Shown in pieces: positions 24,002 to 34,922 of a stretch of DNA of 64,000 nt. Source of the stretch: Neurospora tetraspora (Eukaryota > Ascomycota > Sordariomycetes > Sordariales > Sordariaceae); the NCBI RefSeq assembly GCF_033439725.1, contig NW_026944386.1, positions 1,116,001 to 1,180,000 on the forward strand, given 5' to 3'. A program made the translations under genes and the position numbers. The notes beneath the pieces were generated by a model. It ran no database searches and was not told where the DNA came from. It worked only from the letters and a program-made list of their open reading frames with translations. Numbering within the stretch: the stretch's first letter is position 1; each line of letters starts with the position of its first letter.

Positions 24002-24550
24002 TCATGGACTTTTTGTCCACGGCTGATAATACCGAACCCCAACACCAGTCACCATACTGCTCGTCATTTATCTCAACCACAGCGAACAGACGCTTCTTTC
24101 CCTTACTTTGTTTTCTGTTTCTTCTTTATCTTGCGTTTGTTTTGGACCTTCAAACTCCAGCAAGCCTATGCATCATCGCATTTATACCCCTGTACAAACA
24201 CCTAAACTGTTTTATCATGTCGAAACCATCATACCCTACCTACCTACCTACCTACCTTCCATTACCTATTACAACCAACATATCATACTAAACGATACCA
24301 TACCAAGCCATAATCATAACTGTCTCATTTACTGTTCGGTTCCCTCATCGCCGACATCATCATCACCAAAACCGATGCTACCTCTACTATTTTCTAGTCG
24401 CATATTTCCATTCAAACTTATTGTATATATACCCTTTTCTTCTTTTCCTTCGTTGTCGTCTTGGATGGAAGGGTGATCATCCACTCAGGACTTATCATCT
24501 TCCGGGTTGCTCGGCATATCATCATCTTGAGCGTATTGCACTTGGGCAGA

Positions 24551-24570
24551 AAGGAAGGAAGGAAGGAAGG
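24551..24570 (+). repeat. (AAGG)n microsatellite
   Basis: Five perfect tetranucleotide copies. A similar GGAA run occurs near 26,245-26,262. Confidence 0.9.
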
Positions 24571-24646
24571 GTCAAATGAATTGAAAGGGATAAGGATCAA
24601 ATGGATCGAAACGGAACCGTACGGACATGAACTGAAATGGGTGGTT

Positions 24647-24647
<1 letters not shown>

Positions 24648-24682
<35 letters not shown>
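24648..24682 (+). repeat. (GGGCGGT)5 tandem repeat
   Basis: Five perfect seven-base copies. With G-triplets spaced by four bases the run meets the simple pattern for a G-quadruplex on the plus strand; that it folds is an inference. Confidence 0.9.
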
Positions 24683-25306
24683 CTTAACTTAGCCTGATCA
24701 ATTTTCTGTTCCTCTTTTCTCTTTTTGTTACACACGCTTTTTGGTATTCTGGCGAGTCGAGTCATAGCGAGATGGAAGAGGGAGGGGGGGGAGGAGACAT
24801 CATAGGTTTTATACCCCGTATCCTTTTTTTCTCTTTGGAGGGAGGAGAGGAAAAAAGAAGAAGAGAGGATACAATTGGGAGGAGAGTAAGGATATCGGGA
24901 TGGTTTGGTGGGGAAAGGAAGGGAAGGGAAGGGAAGGGAAGCAGATATACCAAGTAGAGATAGTGAGCGGATGAATTGCCCCTGGGGAAGATGAATGAAT
25001 GCGAAGTGATACCTTACGCTTATTTTCAAGGTCCAGTCGTGGTTGAGTTTGTGTGAATTGGTTGTGTTTATGTCTCCTCGGCCTTAGATGTCAGTGAATC
25101 TGGTCAACCAAGCTCTCGCAATCACTCTTTCGTCAGAGCCCGAATCGCCTGTGACGGACCTTTCTCGCCCACGAAGCAAAATCAAGAGGCGCTTCGAGCG
25201 CAGACGAGTTACCCAGTCAAGGAAGGGAATCTGAACATGTCAAAACAATGGGATTCCTGACAGCAAAGATGCACCTGGGCTGTCGGGACCGAGCGGCCGG
25301 GGTTTA

Positions 25307-25757
25307 GGTTGTGTTCGGAGCAGCTGTACCACGGCCTTGCATTACTGTACATGACCCGCAGCTACATTCCCTGTACGGTAATGCAACGGTAACACAAGCC
25401 AAAACTCTCTATAACAGCAGTGTATTCGTTAGTACTGGGCTGTAAGAAGTCGTGCGAAATACGGAGTGCTGTAATTATAGGGGGTTTGGGGGGTGTGGTG
25501 CGCTAAAGAGCTCGGTTCTTGCAGTCTTATACATAGGGTCTGGGACTATTAAAAATGTTAAAAATCCGGCCATTTCAGTAAGGAATCTGGGCCTCTGATT
25601 GGTCAGATGCATGCCTTGCATGGATTTGGGGTAATGCAGCGACTTGCATATTTTTACTGAAATCCAGCCGAACACAAAAAGTGCAGCTGTAAGACTGCAC
25701 CTTACAGCCACCAAAACTGGGTTTCCCTACCGTACTACAGCCTGAACGAACACAACT
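25307..25757. mobile_element. MITE-like element, 451 bp, TSD TTA
   Basis: The left end GGTTGTGTTCGGAGCAGCTG and the inverted right end AGTTGTGTTCGTTCAGGCTG match over most of the outer 20 bases, including an unbroken GTTGTGTTCG. Both ends are flanked by TTA (25304-25306, 25758-25760). A subterminal inverted pair GCATTACTGTAC / GTACGGTAATGC lies near the left end. There is no coding capacity. A three-base TTA/TWA duplication with a GG-starting terminal repeat suggests a PIF/Harbinger-type non-autonomous element. It is not visibly RIP-mutated. Confidence 0.65.
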
Positions 25758-26589
25758 TTACAGAAGCCGCCAGGCAGGCAGGTACGACTGTACAAGGACC
25801 CTACCTGATGGATGTGGATGTGTCTCATTTATTCCACTTGATTGACGATACTAATCGTAATATCTAACCTACTCTAGGGAGAGTCGAGTCCGTCGTCTAT
25901 ATGTGACAAAGTCAAACGACGAGAGTCCGTCTCTTCTAGGTACCTCAGGCCTGCGTCCTTCCGTCGTCCGTCAGACGAGAACCTACCACGCAGCTGCCAG
26001 GACGTCGAAGCCTCGGAGCGGAGCGGATAGAGGTCAGTAGCTACTGTGCTAGAGGTACCTCTATGAGGTAGAGGTGTGGAGCAGGTGCGACACTGTACCC
26101 CGGCCCTGAGGTGTACCAGGGCTCGGGGTGGGATCTCCTGCGTCATGATCTGGTAGAAGTCGGGTGTATGGGGGGAAGGCAAGTACCAGGGACATCGATG
26201 TTATATGGAAGGGAAGGCGCCTGATGCCCGCCTCTGGTCCGGAAGGAAGGAAGGAAGGAAGGCATCCCGTTATCACCTCGAGGCTCGAGGGAGGGAAGCC
26301 ACGGCAATCAATCAGTGAGTCAACCCGTCTAGACCTAAGGAAGAGTAAATATTGCAGTTAGCCTGGGGTGAACCAGAAGGCGCGGACTGGAAGCCAGGAC
26401 AGGGGGAGGCCGGGAGGGAGACGAATGGCCAGGTAGCGCGGTATATGATCTGGGCTCCCCTCGGCCTCCACGCCTTGGTTCAGTTGTCGATTGGTTTCTT
26501 GTTCAGCATCAAATCACATTTCACAATCTTTGACATGCTTCGCTGAACCCTTCCCCTTTACAGCACCCCTCTCTTTTTCTTCTTGTGGT

Positions 26590-26810
26590 TTCTTGACGGG
26601 TGCTATGTCGCTGTCCTCTGCTTTCCTTGCCATCATGTCACTGTCCTCTTCTTTCTTTGCCGCCATGTCGTGCGCTATCTTTTGCTTTCCTTGCCGCCAT
26701 GCCGCTACCATCTCCTCTCCTTGCCTGATGCCATGTCACTGTCCTCTTCTTTGCTCGCTGCCGGATGCCATGTCGCTGTCATCTTCATTCCTTGCCGCCA
26801 CGTCCTGCCG
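26590..26810. repeat. Degenerate minisatellite (about 40-50 bp unit)
   Basis: Imperfect copies of a unit containing GCCATGTCACTGTCCTCTTC and CTTTCCTTGCCGCC recur about five times. On the minus strand they stay open and would read as repeated Asp/Ser/Glu/Lys-rich peptides, but start, stop and flanks give no gene model. Confidence 0.65.
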
Positions 26811-26886
26811 CCTGCACTGTCCTCTCCATGCACCTCATGATAGGTGACCCAAGCGCAGGGCATTCCATTTCCAGGTGAGTTATTTC

Positions 26887-26914
26887 CATTCATTCATTCA
26901 TTCATTCATTCATT
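26887..26914 (+). repeat. (CATT)7 microsatellite
   Basis: Seven perfect tetranucleotide copies, lying about 65 bases before the 5S rRNA gene. Confidence 0.9.
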
Positions 26915-26950
26915 CTTTTCCTTGCGACATCAGTTTTTTGACAATGCTTT

Positions 26951-26956
26951 TATAAG
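26951..26956 (+). promoter_or_regulatory. Upstream TATA element of 5S rRNA gene
   Basis: TATAAG beginning exactly at -29 relative to the 5S start. Neurospora 5S genes are known to need a TATA element at this position, so this supports an active gene. Confidence 0.75.
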
Positions 26957-26979
26957 TGTGTGTTTCGGTCATATTAATT

Positions 26980-27099
26980 ACATACGACCATACCCACTGG
27001 AAAACTCGGGATCCCGTCCGCTCTCCCATAGATAAGCCAGTGAGGGCCAGACTAGTAGTTGGGTCGGTGACGACCAGCGAATCCCTGGTGTTGTATGTT
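26980..27099 (+). rRNA. Dispersed 5S rRNA gene, 120 nt
   Basis: The 120-nt sequence starts ACATACGACCATACCC and ends CCCTGGTGTTGTATGTT. Helix I (ACATACGAC with GTTGTATGT) pairs over nine bases with one G-U. The segment AGTAGTTGGGT and the loop-closing GTCG-GTGA-CGAC (helix IV) are present, as is AGCGAATCCCT, the usual fungal 5S 3' half. The CCACTGG / CCAGTGAGG arm differs from the common Neurospora alpha-type 5S as I remember it, but pairing is kept, as in the variant 5S types known from that genus. The product is the 5S component of the large ribosomal subunit, made by RNA polymerase III. A single copy among protein genes fits the dispersed 5S arrangement. Confidence 0.95.
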
Positions 27100-27101
27100 C
27101 C

Positions 27102-27115
27102 TTTTTCTTTTTTTT
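27102..27115 (+). terminator. Pol III terminator of 5S rRNA
   Basis: T5-C-T8 immediately after the 5S 3' end; a strong RNA polymerase III termination signal. Confidence 0.85.
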
Positions 27116-27166
27116 CTTTTTTTATTCCTTTTTTTCCTTCCTTTTTGTTTTCATGTTTTCTTGTTT

Positions 27167-27189
27167 TGTGTGTGTGTGTGTGTGTGTGT
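27167..27189 (+). repeat. (GT)n microsatellite
   Basis: About eleven GT dinucleotides following a T-rich stretch. Confidence 0.9.
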
Positions 27190-28567
27190 CGGTCTCCCTA
27201 CTTGTTTGTTTAATTGCGACCAGGATTGAACATCATCCTGGGGTTTGTAGCTTCAAAAAAAAATATTTTAATGTAGTTGACGCGAGCTAGTTGTTGTTGA
27301 TGATTTTGCTTTGCCACCACCCATTGTGACATGGAGGGAGGAATCAAGAAATTGCGAATAAAAGCATAACAACCTCACGAAACCATCACGTCGCAACAGC
27401 AGCAGCAGCAGCGACAAAGGATTGAACAGTGAAGTGACTTGGTACAGCGTCGCTTTCACTCGTCATGACTTCTCATGAGTGTCATGGATGTTGAGAACCG
27501 GGTATTGATACAGAACTATCCATAGAAACAATCTGGGTAGTGAGTGGGCTTTGAGGAAACAGGTCAACATGGCCAAGCTGGCTTCACAGAACATTCCACT
27601 TGACAGAAACTAGACAACCGAGCAACGGAGATAATCTCTGAAATACGGTTGGAGACCCGGGTAGAAGTAGTTCAGCAAATCGAAGCTTCCCTCATCGAGC
27701 ATTGGTAGAAACTGGACAACAGAAACATCATCGAGGGACCACGATGAGAAGTTGGATACACGTTGACTTGGGCATCAACCATTGCACTTCACGCCACAAA
27801 CAACATATCATGAGGATCAAGGGGAAGTGGCTGTAACTTCATTTAGGATACTATAACGTGCGATGCTATGTCTAGAAAAAGGCGGCAAATATGCACCAAG
27901 ACATGATATGGTCTCAAGCTTTGCATCATATACGGCCCATTGATTGCACGAGTTGGTGAGGTAAGGAGGGTTTGATGGCTTTGATTATTCCGGCGCAGCA
28001 AAGGCGTCCTTAAAGTCAACCTGATGGCCATGTCCTCCGAATTCATCGGTTTCATGTGTCTGTAGGGCAGCAGCTTGCCTCTTGTCTGTCCGACACCAGT
28101 CCCGCTGCGCTTCCATCTCGAGGGCAAACAAACCCTTCCCATACAGACCATGCTGTTGTTGATTTGTGTGCATAATAAAATACCAATCAACGTAGGTGAT
28201 GCCTCTCGGTCGCATCTATCCAGTGATTATCATCCTCCATGCTGTTATGGCTGGAGGGTAAAAGACGTTGCGCGGTTTAGCGGCACGGCGGTAGCCGTGC
28301 TGCGGCCAGCCTCAACGAGAGTGCTGCCCACTCCCGCCATCCCTTTGATTAGAATCTGGAAAATCACTCTCGCTATATCGCCTGCCCTGGGTCGTCCCAA
28401 TTCATAGCATCATGCCACAACTCCCAATGAAACTCCGGGCTACAAGCCTTTGCCTCCGTTCAATAAAAATCATGCTCAGTCCCAAACCTAGAGGCTTCGA
28501 AAAAGGAAATGTTCGTTCACAGCGCCACAGAGCCCGTCAAATATTGGGCAAGTCACGAAAAGCGAAA
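27190..28567. other. Intergenic region / 3' flank of scd6
   Basis: No gene is recognised. The part nearest 28,567 should contain the scd6 3' untranslated region on the minus strand. Confidence 0.45.
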
Positions 28568-30694
28568 TTACTGTGCAGCGGCCGGCGCATCACGGCGAGG
28601 GAAGCCGTTGCTCGCACCTCTTCCACCACGGAAGCCACGGCCGCGACCACCGCGACCACGACCTCTGCCACCGCGATAGCCACGGTAGCCACCATCAACA
28701 CTGCCTTGACCGAAGGTCTCGATGTTGCGGCGTTGTTCCTCGCCGCGCCACTCACGGCCGCCAGGCTTCTGGCCATTGTTCTCAGCTCTGTCCTTGGCCT
28801 CACTTGAGATGTTGTCAAAGAATGACTTGCTCTTGTTGTAGGCTTGCTGAGCAACACCAGAGACATCGGCAACAGCTTCCGGAGCAGCCGATTCAATTGC
28901 CGGCTCCTCACCAAGGGGAGAACCAGCGATGGCCTCCTTAACAATTTCTTGCTTGTTGAACTTGGCATTAGAGGACTCGAAGTCAAAGTCAGAGTCAGGG
29001 ACTTCAACCTTGGCCGGACGAGGACCACGAGCCCGACCACCGCGGTTCGCAGTGGCGGCGTTATGGGTCAAGGGGGCGCGAGGGGCGGAAGCAGTCGCAG
29101 CGGCGTTGACGTTCATCTCGTTAACCCGCTTGGTGAGATTGTCAACAGCAGCGGCGGTTACTTGCTGCTGAGTAGCGACTTGGCCATCCAGCTTGACCAT
29201 ATTAGCCATGGCAACAGCGACGGCCGCTCTAGCCTGCTGAGTTGCGTCACGCAACTGGGCCGCGCTCATCGGTCCGCTTCCAATCTCACCGGTAGGCTTG
29301 GCAGATCCAGCCGTCGGCTGAATGGGTCTCGCAGTAAGGGCAGCGGGAAGGGGGACAGCAGGAAGAATCTGCGTGGGACGAGTGGTGTTGCCCTTGGGAC
29401 CAGTAGGGATGGTCTTCTGTTGGGAGGAAGGACCAGCAGGAGCAGCATTGTTCAGAGACGCAGCAGTGGCCTTAACCTCTTCGACAGTAGGCTTTGAATC
29501 ATTTGGCAAAGAGGGGGCGCCGGCAGCAGGCTGCTGACCAAACGACTTGAGTACATCGGCAGACAGCTCATGCTGCTGGGGTTGCTGTTGAGGCTGAGAT
29601 GGAGTAGACGGCTTCTTGTCGCCCGCGGGACCGATGGGCGCAGGCTTCGGGCCAGGAGCTTGGTTGCTCGGGGTCTGGTTCGCAGACTGGCGACCCCCCT
29701 GGCCCGGAACGCCACCCGGAGCGACACCAGGACCAGGCGGGTAGGGGTAGTTGTTCCACGGACCGGGACCGTGGCCCATGGGGAACTCCTGGCCGGGAGG
29801 GAACCATCCGGGAGGAGGGGGATACGGCATGCCGCCGAACGCATTGGGAGGAGCACCAGCGCGGCCCCAACCACCCATGTGAGGAGGATAGTAACCGAAG
29901 CCAGGGGCGCCAGGAGGCGGCGGCGGGCCTTGGTGGCCGGGAGCACCGATGGGACCGGGGGGTACAGGACCGGGTGGGCCCGGAGGTCCAGGAGGGCCAG
30001 GTGCGACATTGGCCTGACGCGGACGAGCCTAAGCATTCCATGTTAGCAACTGTGGAAGCCGGTGTGGTGAGGGTGAAAGAAGGGTATGGTTGAACCACAG
30101 ATCAGAAGGAAGGCAACGGAAATCTCAACATTGTTTTTGCGCTTTTCAGACAAAAGTAAAATTTTACATCCGGAAATATTTCATCATGATGTGGGCTTGG
30201 TAGGTGGAGTGAATGGCGGGAATGGAGACTTACGCCGAGGATAGCGGGATCATCGGGCACCGGAGGTTTGTTCTCCTTGGGAGCCGAAGGCCCCTCTTCT
30301 ATGCGGAGATCCTTCACATCGCTGCCGCGGAAAACGATATACTCGTAGACCTGGTCGGAGGCGGGCACTTCCTCATCGGGATTGTGCTTGCGACCCTCTG
30401 TTCCGAATGACCGGACATTCTCTAGGGAGACGGTAGACTCCTCCGAGTTGATGTTGTGCAAGGTACCGACATAGCTGAAATGACGGTCAGCGGGGCTGCC
30501 AAGCCTAGCAGGATGCAGAGGCTAGAGCCTACCGGATGTCGCTCCTCGATATCAAGGATATCCGAGAGCTGAATGACGGGCGAACTGTTAGCAAACGACA
30601 CATTGTCGGGGGTGAGAGGAGAGTGAGGATGGTGACTAGCACCAACAGGTGATGGCGGGGGGGAGTGGCCAACATACCCAAGAAATTCAGACAT
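28568..30694 (-). CDS. scd6: Scd6/LSM14 (RAP55) P-body translational repressor, 584 aa
   Basis: Four exons on the minus strand: 30678-30694 (17 nt), 30533-30568 (36 nt), 30234-30474 and 28568-30028, giving 1,755 nt. The joins restore the LSm14 N-terminus: MSEFLG, GSRISLISRSDIR, YVGTLHNINSEESTVSLENV, then VRSFGTEGR. The order is: LSm domain (1-85); a Pro/Gly-rich linker (100-200) with PPGPPGPPGP runs; an FDF box near 443 (DSDFDFESSNAKFNK); an FFD motif near 502 (SKSFFDNIS); a TFG motif near 534 (RNIETFG); and an RGG tail (about 545-584). LSM14 proteins bind eIF4G or the decapping machinery through RGG and FDF parts, repress translation and gather in P-bodies. All diagnostic parts are present. 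An upstream AG lies 16 bases before the exon 2 acceptor and would shift the frame. Confidence 0.93.
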
Positions 30695-32153
30695 TGGCAA
30701 AGCGCGCTGGCTGCAACAGCGTCAAATGCAGTATGCGCGTGTGATGTGCGGTGAAAAGAAGAAAACCGAAGCAGATTGAATCGAGTCGAAAATGAAGAAA
30801 AAAAAAGAATTAAAGACCGCAGATCTTAGACGTGGAAAGGGAGTAAAAGACGACGACAGGAAAGTGTGCGCAGAGTTGTCATGGCGGGGGTTTCATAGTT
30901 CGCATGGAGGAAGGAGGAAGAAGAAAGAAAGGGAAGGATTGGCGGGAGGGAACGAGGTAAAAAGGCAGCCAACCAGCGAAAACTCAACGAGTTCAGCCTC
31001 CTTGTTTCGTGTGTTGTGACCCCACATTGCGCCCGTCGTCACCACTCTGGGCAGCTTCGGCGTCTGTTCTCCGGCATCCGTGCACCGCCACGGTGGAGGG
31101 CGGGAGGCTGAAATCGGCCTAGCGGGGGCCGACCCGAACCTTGCCGTGTCATGATGTTCTCAGTTCGGGTTGGTGACGAGCTGAGTGAATGCCTCCCGAG
31201 TCCGGTCTGATATACTAGCTCTCGTCAGTGTCAATGCCAGTCCTGTCGGCTGCCATTTGTTGCCATTCGTCTATTTTACGGCCATGGAATAATGACTCTC
31301 GACAGTGGTAGCACGCCGTCGAAATGAGTATTGTTTATCTGCGCTAGATGTCGTGTTTTGTGATCCTGAGACCACCTCGTTGTCGAGCTCTGTATGATAT
31401 ATATATGATTCTACAACCCGGCTGCAAAATAACATTTGAACCATGCGGTATGCATACTGCAAGAGTGGTCATGGTTGTCGGAAGCTTGAAGCACCCGTAA
31501 CCTGCACGCTACCTTCTATAACCTACAACCTGCCATCTGCTACCTGTGACCTGGCCTTATTGCTTGTTTGAGCAAACCTGTCCATCGCTTCGAAGCTTCC
31601 AAGTCGCAATGCCGTGGAGTGAAACCACTTGTTAATTCTTGTATCATGTCGTCAACAAGTAGGAAAGCCCAACACTTTCGAGGAGTAGCAAGCAGGCCAG
31701 GTCATAAGCAGCTGCCCACCTGAGATTATCGACCGATGCATCTCTGTACATATGTACCTCTATGCAATGCTGGAAGCTCATGCAAAGAGAGCGTCGTTGC
31801 TGTACTTCGTCGACATCACGGGCTTGGCAGGCCCACTTTTATTCCAGTGCTTGGGAAGATGACTCCATCGGCCACTCCAACTTCCGTTCTTTGATAAACT
31901 TTCTGCAAAGGCAAGCAGCAACTTGATTACACCAGCGAATTCAGTGAAGAATAGCCGTTTGACAGAACCCAGGTGTTGCTCACCTTCCACCAGAGCACCA
32001 TTGTTCAACGCGCGCCAACCAAGTCACTCACCCCGGCAGTCGCATTATTAAGACCTTTCTCGGCTGGTGGGGTTATTAAGCCTTCGATTTGCCCCGCGGC
32101 CACAGTCCAGCACCTTGATCATCTCATTCTGAAAAGCATTCTCATATTGCAGC
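30695..32153. promoter_or_regulatory. Divergent intergenic region scd6 / rqc1
   Basis: About 1.46 kb between the divergent start codons. The scd6 side is A/G-rich (30,750-30,960). No RNA gene or element was recognised. Confidence 0.45.
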
Positions 32154-34349
32154 ATGGCGACACGGCAAATGCGGAAGCTGCAGAAGCAGCAGGAGCTTCT
32201 TAGACTGCAGAACGAAGCAGATCGGGAAGATGACGAATCCGAGGACGAGCCCATTGTTACCAAGCCCAGGCCCAATGCTTTTGCAGGCTTTGCCGCTCTT
32301 GGAGGGGGAGACGATGACGATGACGATCAAGACACCGAGGAGGAAACCAAAGAAGTCGAGGACGTCCCAGAACCGGTAGCCCCCGCCAAGAAGAGCAAAA
32401 AGTCAAAAAAGAAGAAGAAGAAGGGCAAATCACCTGCCGCGGAAAAGGAGGAAGAAGATGATCTGGATGAGATAGATCGCGTTCTTGAGGAGCTCAATCT
32501 CAAAGACAACAAGAATTCTGTCTCGGACACCGCCACTTCCAATGCTGCCAAGTCGACCGGTCAAATCAACGAGCTCTTGCGCGTCAACTTTCAGCATCTC
32601 AAGGCTATTAACGAGATGCGGAAGCTGTTTGGCAGTGCCATTGAAGCAGCACGAGCGGAACAGGCTGCTGAGGCTAACAGCCGTCAACAGCAAAGAGGAG
32701 CTGCTCGGCAGAATGTTGACCTCGAGACCTTCCTCTCGGTCCCGCCAGCAGTTCAGCAGCGGCTAGGCAAGAGGAGCATGTTTGAGACTGTGTTGCGCAC
32801 GAATCCCTTTATTGAGGGGAAGAAGACGTGGCCTAGAGACTCTACTCGCGGTCTTAAGATGGTGCGTGTCACCGAGTCCTGCGAAGGTGAGCCTGGTGTC
32901 GCCCAGTTCGCTTTTGCGCATGACAAGACATACGACGCCCTCGAGGGCAACTTCTACGGCCTCGTTCAGATGTACGATCCCATGCAACTCGTCTACTTCC
33001 TATCCAGGTACCCTTACCACGTCTCGTCGCTCATCCAAGTGAGCAAGGTTGCCCACCAAGACCAGAACTCGTACCTAGCCCACGACCTCATCGAGAGAGC
33101 CCTATTTACTTTTGGCAGGGTCAGTCTGAGCGACTTTCGCAAGCGGTTGGGAGATGGCACCGCAAGACTGGACTTCAACCGACCCGAAAACAGGCAGTTC
33201 TTCTTGGCTGGCTATAACCAGATCAAGAACTTGGTCCTCAAGGGAACCTACCGCACGGCTCTGGAATGGGCCAAGTTCGTCCTCAGTGTCAACCATGACG
33301 ACCCCTATGGCGTGCTGAACTGGATCCACGTTCTAGCTATCCGCGCATACGAGGCCAAGTGGTTCATTGAATTGTGCAACTCACCCCTGATTGCCAACAC
33401 GGACATTGGTCGCTACGTCAAGGCTACCCTCCCCTTGGCCAAGCTTCAACTGAAGGATAACGCCGGAGCGCGCGCTGCTGCCATCGAAAGCATTGAGAGA
33501 CTCCCCTGGCTTTTCTGCGCCCTCTTCAGTGCTCTCAACATCGATACCCCACGCTCCGTTTGGGGTGTCCAGCCCCGGGACGAGGAGGAAGCGCTACACA
33601 CCAAGCTCTACGTCCACCTAGCCAAGGACATCTGGAACAATCCCGCCGCGACCTCCCTCCTGACCGAGGCCGCCAACGCTGCTCGTAAGGTGGACTTCTT
33701 TGGCCTGCCTCCCAGCCCGGTCGTCTCGCTCGCTACAGCCCGCTTCGTCTACCTGGACAACACACCTGAGCTCATGTCGGCCGTTCCGCGCAAGATCCTG
33801 CACACGGCGTCTCCCAACTTTGACTTTGACCCTCTCCCGCCCCCGAAGGAGGACAACATCTTTTCCAGCCCGACGCAGAAGATGCCATGGAGCATTTCCG
33901 AGGGCGATGGCGAGCATAGACAGACGAGGTTGCATGAACAGGCGCAAGCTGCGCTGCAGATGGCTAGAGCCCGCATGAACGAAGACCAGCTCCGCGCCGT
34001 GGTGGATGATGCTCGTGCTAGAATCGACGATCCTGAAGCCGACGAGGAGCAGCGCGGGGTGTGGCGGAGGATAGTGGATGTTTTGACGGGTCAAGGATGG
34101 ACAGGCGGAGCAGGAGGCGTCGCGGAAGGAGGTGAAGGTGATCAGAGAGGTAATGTCATGCCTGGGGGTTGGGAAGATGATTTCGATGAGGGATGGGGTG
34201 ATGATGACTTTGATGGCGAGGATCACTGGTATGAGGACCAGCTTGATCCTGAGCTCGAGTTGGAGTTTGGACCGGGTGGCACACCCAACAGGAGGGCGAC
34301 GGTTGAGGATGCGGAGGATAGCGATGATGAGGAGACTGCTCGGAGGTAG
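32154..34349 (+). CDS. rqc1: TCF25/Rqc1 family, ribosome quality control subunit, 731 aa
   Basis: Single exon with start context CAGCATGGCG. Residues 1-140 are highly charged: acidic runs (GGGDDDDDDQDTEEE, about 51-65), a lysine block (KKSKKSKKKKKKGK) and a second acidic helix. The Tcf25 domain starts near 144 (VNFQHLKAINEMRKLFG) and includes RSMFETVLRTNPFIEGKKTW, YFLSRYPYHVSSLIQ, DLIERALFTFGRVSL and RTALEWAKFVLSVNHDDPYG. It runs on through helical repeats to about 570. The tail is acidic (DDFDEGWGDDDFDGE). In yeast Rqc1, with Ltn1, Rqc2 and Cdc48, marks and extracts nascent chains from stalled 60S subunits; human TCF25 is the counterpart. Length is close to yeast Rqc1 (about 720). Whether it serves the same role here is inferred from family membership. 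Confidence 0.92.
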   Translation: MATRQMRKLQKQQELLRLQNEADREDDESEDEPIVTKPRPNAFAGFAALGGGDDDDDDQDTEEETKEVEDVPEPVAPAKKSKKSKKKKKKGKSPAAEKEEEDDLDEIDRVLEELNLKDNKNSVSDTATSNAAKSTGQINELLRVNFQHLKAINEMRKLFGSAIEAARAEQAAEANSRQQQRGAARQNVDLETFLSVPPAVQQRLGKRSMFETVLRTNPFIEGKKTWPRDSTRGLKMVRVTESCEGEPGVAQFAFAHDKTYDALEGNFYGLVQMYDPMQLVYFLSRYPYHVSSLIQVSKVAHQDQNSYLAHDLIERALFTFGRVSLSDFRKRLGDGTARLDFNRPENRQFFLAGYNQIKNLVLKGTYRTALEWAKFVLSVNHDDPYGVLNWIHVLAIRAYEAKWFIELCNSPLIANTDIGRYVKATLPLAKLQLKDNAGARAAAIESIERLPWLFCALFSALNIDTPRSVWGVQPRDEEEALHTKLYVHLAKDIWNNPAATSLLTEAANAARKVDFFGLPPSPVVSLATARFVYLDNTPELMSAVPRKILHTASPNFDFDPLPPPKEDNIFSSPTQKMPWSISEGDGEHRQTRLHEQAQAALQMARARMNEDQLRAVVDDARARIDDPEADEEQRGVWRRIVDVLTGQGWTGGAGGVAEGGEGDQRGNVMPGGWEDDFDEGWGDDDFDGEDHWYEDQLDPELELEFGPGGTPNRRATVEDAEDSDDEETARR

Positions 34350-34907
34350 ATGTTCCCCCGGATGCTATTATCATTGGGAGAATGTGAAAATGGGGTTTCG
34401 GGAGACTACCATCTTGGACAGTGTAGCAAGGAATAGCTAGAGCGGAGTGGGTGTCTCTATGAGGCAAATGCTGATAGAACTATCAGCTTTTCACATTCAG
34501 TGCAGGACCACCTCAAAACATGTCGTGAACCACTATGTACCTGTCTCGCATGGCATTAGACCGAAACCCCTGAACCCCTGAACCTCCAATATTCTACGGC
34601 GCATGAACGGTCAACGGACAACCAAAGGAGCAGCACAGGTTGTGTCTTTTCGTTCGGTTTGAGCCGATCGAGAATATCCAGGATAAGAAGACATGAGACA
34701 GTCTCGGTGAGCAAGTTTCAAGCTTCCAAGGTGCGGCAGCCAGTCCGTCGCTTACACCGAGAGTTGCTAAACGCGCGTGGCGGAGACATCGAATTGAGCG
34801 CTACAGTCTGCGCCGCACTGTACAAGCTTCCTTTAACGTGGAACTTGCAGCAAGAACAGGACAGTGCGAAAGCTGATTGACGCCACCGCGCAACGTCTCA
34901 CCAAGCA
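34350..34907. other. rqc1 3' flank up to the transposon block
   Basis: Ordinary composition with no gene; ends at the first copy of the 15-bp duplication that frames the AT-rich block. Confidence 0.5.
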
Positions 34908-34922
34908 ACATGAATCCCTCCT
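34908..34922 (+). repeat. Left target-site duplication of the LINE (15 bp)
   Basis: ACATGAATCCCTCCT, found again perfectly at 49589-49603. The two copies frame the whole AT-rich block. A perfect 15-bp match at both borders is typical of target-primed LINE insertion. Confidence 0.85.

Larger units (their letters stand above)
24002..25303. other. lte1 3' flank
   Basis: No gene is seen. It contains pyrimidine- and purine-rich stretches, a (CTAC)n run near 24236, and the two simple repeats listed separately. Confidence 0.5.
25761..26950. other. Intergenic region with minisatellite
   Basis: No gene is called. It contains repeated GGTACCT/AGGTAC motifs near 25,940 and 26,055, and the degenerate minisatellite and CATT repeat listed separately. 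Confidence 0.45.
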
